A stretch of 8,893 nt of DNA. Origin: DSAR01 sp034437315. Lineage in GTDB: Bacteria; Chloroflexota; Anaerolineae; B4-G1. Under the pieces are notes generated by a model. The model made no database searches. It worked only from the letters and a program-made list of their open reading frames with translations, and had not been told where the DNA came from. Location of the stretch: the NCBI GenBank assembly GCA_034437315.1, contig DAOTUC010000178.1:1-8893 (forward strand). The letters are read 5' to 3'. Position numbers and translations under genes: made by a program. Shown here one piece after another: positions 7,657 through 8,893 of the stretch; the stretch's first letter is position 1, and each line of letters begins with the position of its first letter.

Positions 7657-7751
7657 TTTGAAGAATCAGCGAATCGACGAAAACATCTACCAGCACATCA
7701 ATCTACAAAACCCTATCCCGGACGAGCGGGAACCAATAAGGGGGCTTCGTA

Positions 7752-7773
7752 TGCAAAATTCTTGCACAAAGAA
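7752..7773. repeat. Two overlapping short inverted repeats
   Basis: TGCAA-N5-TTGCA (7752-7766) overlaps TTCTT-N5-AAGAA (7759-7773). Both have perfect 5-base arms and 5-base spacers, as in dimeric operator sites. They sit just downstream of the candidate operon promoter. Chance cannot be excluded for arms this short. Confidence 0.35.
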
Positions 7774-7797
7774 CAAGCATTTCACTGGATAGACCCT

Positions 7798-7826
7798 ATT
7801 ATAATGGAAAAGAGGGTAGTTGTATA
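7798..7826 (-). promoter_or_regulatory. Candidate promoter of the response regulator-kai-kinase operon
   Basis: A perfect minus-strand -10 element TATAAT is at 7798-7803. Seventeen bases upstream is TATACA (7821-7826), a poor -35 match. Transcription from here would give a leader of about 145 bases before the response regulator ATG, containing the inverted repeats at 7752-7773. The plus strand also reads TATAAT at 7800-7805, so the site is partly symmetric and its direction is uncertain. Confidence 0.35.
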
Positions 7827-7868
7827 TCAGAATAAGGCCATTGGCGTGTAGGTCTTTTCTGAAATCTT

Positions 7869-7886
7869 TGTAGGATTTTTCCTACA
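7869..7886. promoter_or_regulatory. Perfect palindrome, candidate operator
   Basis: TGTAGGATTTTTCCTACA has 7-base perfect arms around four T residues. It lies about 20 bases upstream of the tRNA -35 element and about 45 bases upstream of the candidate operon -35. The TAGGA/TCCTA half-sites resemble those of LuxR/NarL-family regulators such as RcsB. The match is by eye and no such regulator with a DNA-binding domain is encoded here. It lacks a U run after the stem, so a terminator is less likely. Confidence 0.5.
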
Positions 7887-7906
7887 TCAAGCTGCGCTGA
7901 CCTTTC

Positions 7907-7935
7907 TTGCCGCGATGTGCGGGGCGTGTTATAAT
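7907..7935 (+). promoter_or_regulatory. Sigma70-type promoter of tRNA-Arg
   Basis: TTGCCG (7907-7912) and a perfect TATAAT (7930-7935) are separated by 17 bases. The predicted start is near 7942, a few bases before the mature tRNA 5' end. No other good promoter is seen before the next plus-strand gene, so read-through into that gene is possible. Confidence 0.75.
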
Positions 7936-7947
7936 CAGCAGCGCTGT

Positions 7948-8022
7948 GCCCCTGTAGCTCAGATTGGATAGAGCAGGAACCTCCTAAGTTCAAGGTCGCG
8001 CGTTCGAATCGCGCCAGGGGCA
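7948..8022 (+). tRNA. tRNA-Arg (anticodon CCT)
   Basis: A full cloverleaf can be drawn. The acceptor stem GCCCCTG (7948-7954) pairs with CAGGGGC (8015-8021) before discriminator A at 8022. The D stem is GCTC/GAGC. The anticodon loop CTCCTAA (7981-7987) has anticodon CCT at 7983-7985. The T arm is GCGCG-TTCGAAT-CGCGC (7998-8014). The anticodon stem GGAAC/GTTCA has a G-A mismatch at its outermost pair (27-43). The 3' CCA is not encoded. This tRNA reads AGG arginine codons. Confidence 0.95.
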
Positions 8023-8063
8023 TCACCTGATATCTTTTCAATGGGCGACGGATCTGAATACAT

Positions 8064-8456
8064 ATGGCTACATCGAAGGAACACCTGGAAATCCTTAAAA
8101 TGGTCCAGAACGGGCGAATGACGGCTGAGGAGGGCGCTCGACTGCTGGAGGCTATGGAGCCGTCCCCGCGCGCGGAAAGGCCCTCTCAATCGGAAAGGCC
8201 GGCTAACAAACCCTACCAGATCCGTATCCGCGTCACCGATCTCCAGACTGGGCGCGAATACGTGGATATCCGGATGCCGTGGAACCTGATTGACGTAGGG
8301 GCCAATATGGGCGCCCGCCTGGCCCGGGAGGAGATCAAGCTGGAAGAGCTCGCCGCCGCTGTACAAGCGGGCGCAGAGGGCCGGGTGATGGATATCGTCG
8401 ACGAGGAGCGGCAGGAGCGTACAGAGGTGTTTGTCGAAACCGGCCCGGCCAGTTGA
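8064..8456 (+). CDS. SHOCT-like domain protein
   Basis: The 130-residue product begins with a short helical SHOCT-like motif (about residues 5-31, EHLEILKMVQNGRMTAEEGARL). Such motifs are found at the ends of YvlB/DUF2089-type regulators and related small proteins. A polar linker rich in Ser, Arg and Pro follows (about 32-48). A compact domain then reads QIRIRVTDLQTGREYVDIRMP, WNLIDVGANMGARL and GRVMDIVDEERQERTEVFVE. The same layout is common in small proteins of Chloroflexota and Firmicutes. No signal peptide or membrane helix is seen, so it is cytoplasmic. The ribosome site is weak (GGAT about 14 bases upstream). It starts 41 bases after the tRNA and ends 30 bases before the next gene, so the two protein genes are probably co-transcribed. 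The exact function is unknown; a regulatory role is suggested by the family only. Confidence 0.88.
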   Translation: MATSKEHLEILKMVQNGRMTAEEGARLLEAMEPSPRAERPSQSERPANKPYQIRIRVTDLQTGREYVDIRMPWNLIDVGANMGARLAREEIKLEELAAAVQAGAEGRVMDIVDEERQERTEVFVETGPAS

Positions 8457-8486
8457 TCTTATCTACCGGTATGGTGATCAAAACGA

Positions 8487-8893
8487 ATGGCTGAAGAGAC
8501 AGAACTTCCACCCGTAGCTGAGGAACAGCGTCGCTGCCCCGCTTGTGGGGCTCGCGTGGCGGCGATGGCCAAGACTTGCCTGATGTGCGGCGTCTCGCTG
8601 GAAGAAGCAGAGACGCCGATCGAGGAACCGGAAGAAGAGATCGAAGAGCCAACCCTGCCTATCTGGCTCAGGGCGCTGATCGTGGTCGGGCTGGCGTTCG
8701 CCATCCTGTCGGTGTTCAGTTTTGGCCTCTATTCTCTGATGACCGCGCAGCCCATCGAGCGGGAGACGCCCACCCCTACACAGACCCTAACCCCCACGCG
8801 GACGGCGACGCCCACGCCTACGCCTACCCAGACCCCAACCCCCACGCCGACAGCGACGCCCGTCCCGCCGCTCGCTCACCAGGTCGAAGAGGG
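8487..8893 (+). CDS. Zinc-ribbon, single-pass membrane protein with Thr-Pro linker, possibly LysM (partial at right edge)
   Basis: The frame from the ATG at 8487 stays open to the window edge (135 codons). Residues 17-35 form a zinc ribbon with two CxxC pairs (C17/C20, C31/C34). An acidic stretch follows (39-54), then one membrane helix (about 60-84, IWLRALIVVGLAFAILSVFS). After it comes a Thr-Pro-rich linker (94-128) of the kind used as extracytoplasmic spacers in Chloroflexota. The last residues LAHQVEEG look like the start of a LysM peptidoglycan-binding domain, but too little is present to be sure. The likely topology is a cytoplasmic zinc ribbon and an outside linker plus binding domain. 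A weak GGTGA lies nine bases upstream of the start. It follows the SHOCT-like gene closely and is probably in the same transcript. Confidence 0.87.
   Translation, partial: MAEETELPPVAEEQRRCPACGARVAAMAKTCLMCGVSLEEAETPIEEPEEEIEEPTLPIWLRALIVVGLAFAILSVFSFGLYSLMTAQPIERETPTPTQTLTPTRTATPTPTPTQTPTPTPTATPVPPLAHQVEE
8766..8855 (+). repeat. Tandem imperfect repeat coding the Thr-Pro linker
   Basis: Two adjacent units (8766-8807, 42 bases; 8808-8855, 48 bases) share the pattern ACGCCCAC..CCTAC, CAGACCC.AACCCCCACGC and GAC.GCG, and a third copy begins at 8856. The second unit has one extra Thr-Pro pair. The repeat encodes alternating Thr-Pro with Gln and Ala, and its in-frame length change is typical of linker expansion. 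Confidence 0.8.

Larger units (their letters stand above)
7646..7947. other. Divergent intergenic region
   Basis: About 300 bases separate the minus-strand kinase/Kai operon from the plus-strand tRNA. The stretch is richer in A and T than its flanks. No convincing reading frame is present. It holds the tRNA promoter, a candidate operon promoter, a perfect 7-base-arm palindrome (7869-7886) and overlapping small inverted repeats (7752-7773). A weak CCCG/CGGG hairpin lies at 7717-7730 in what would be the operon leader. Confidence 0.6.

Noticed and set aside
7646..7696. Longer response regulator from a GTG at 7696
   Set aside because: It has no ribosome site, and the receiver fold begins at the ATG at 7645, which has AGGAG.
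7717..7730. CCCG/CGGG hairpin as a terminator
   Set aside because: The stem is only four bases, with no following U run in either direction.
7799..8366. Minus-strand reading frames across the tRNA (such as those reading GAIRTRDLELRR or LARFERATLNLGGS)
   Set aside because: These are translations of the antisense of a tRNA gene, a well-known source of spurious protein annotations. The tRNA and the plus-strand gene explain the sequence.
8766..8862. Tandem C-rich repeat as a CRISPR-like or mobile-element repeat
   Set aside because: It lies in frame inside a Thr-Pro linker, and there are no spacers or inverted ends.

Overview
The window is GC-rich DNA that looks chromosomal and bacterial, most likely from a Chloroflexota bacterium of the Anaerolineae or a related class. 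This is an inference. It rests on three things: kaiB/kaiC-type genes beside PAS/GAF-rich histidine kinases, a protein with a zinc ribbon, one membrane helix and a long Thr-Pro linker, and a neighbouring SHOCT-like regulator. No database search was possible.

From 1 to 7645 everything is on the minus strand and reads as one tightly packed operon. In transcription order it holds a single-domain response regulator (7226-7645), a short PAS-domain reading frame that appears broken (6861-7215), an intact kaiB (6551-6868), a broken kaiC (5696-6554), a PAS-GAF histidine kinase of the HWE/HisKA_2 type (4119-5699), a REC-PAS-HisKA kinase (2502-4076), and a REC-PAS-PAS-GAF-PAS-HisKA_2 kinase that runs off the left edge (1-2505). 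Several junctions are 4-base ATGA stop/start overlaps, so translation is probably coupled.

The most notable region is the Kai block. The KaiC frame carries a Walker A motif and catalytic Glu pair, then shifts frame at a short G run just before the second half of the first ATPase domain (CI). At the start of the second ATPase domain (CII) it jumps directly into what looks like the KaiC C-terminal tail. That tail still ends in an ATGA overlap with the next kinase. About 230 codons of CII, including the region of the autophosphorylation sites, are therefore absent. The small PAS gene upstream of kaiB has a similar frame change. Either this is a decaying Kai module with intact kinases around it, or the assembly has collapsed and mis-called this stretch. 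Read mapping would decide.

Between 7646 and 7947 lies a roughly 300-base divergent intergenic region with a perfect TGTAGGA/TCCTACA palindrome, other small inverted repeats and two candidate promoters. On the plus strand follow tRNA-Arg(CCT) (7948-8022), a SHOCT-like regulator (8064-8456), and the start of a zinc-ribbon/transmembrane/Thr-Pro-linker protein (8487 to the right edge) that may lead into a LysM domain.

The operon's apparent logic is that several sensor kinases and stand-alone or fused receiver domains feed into, or read from, a KaiB/KaiC timing or energy-sensing device. No DNA-binding output domain is visible in the window, so the output of the pathway lies elsewhere.
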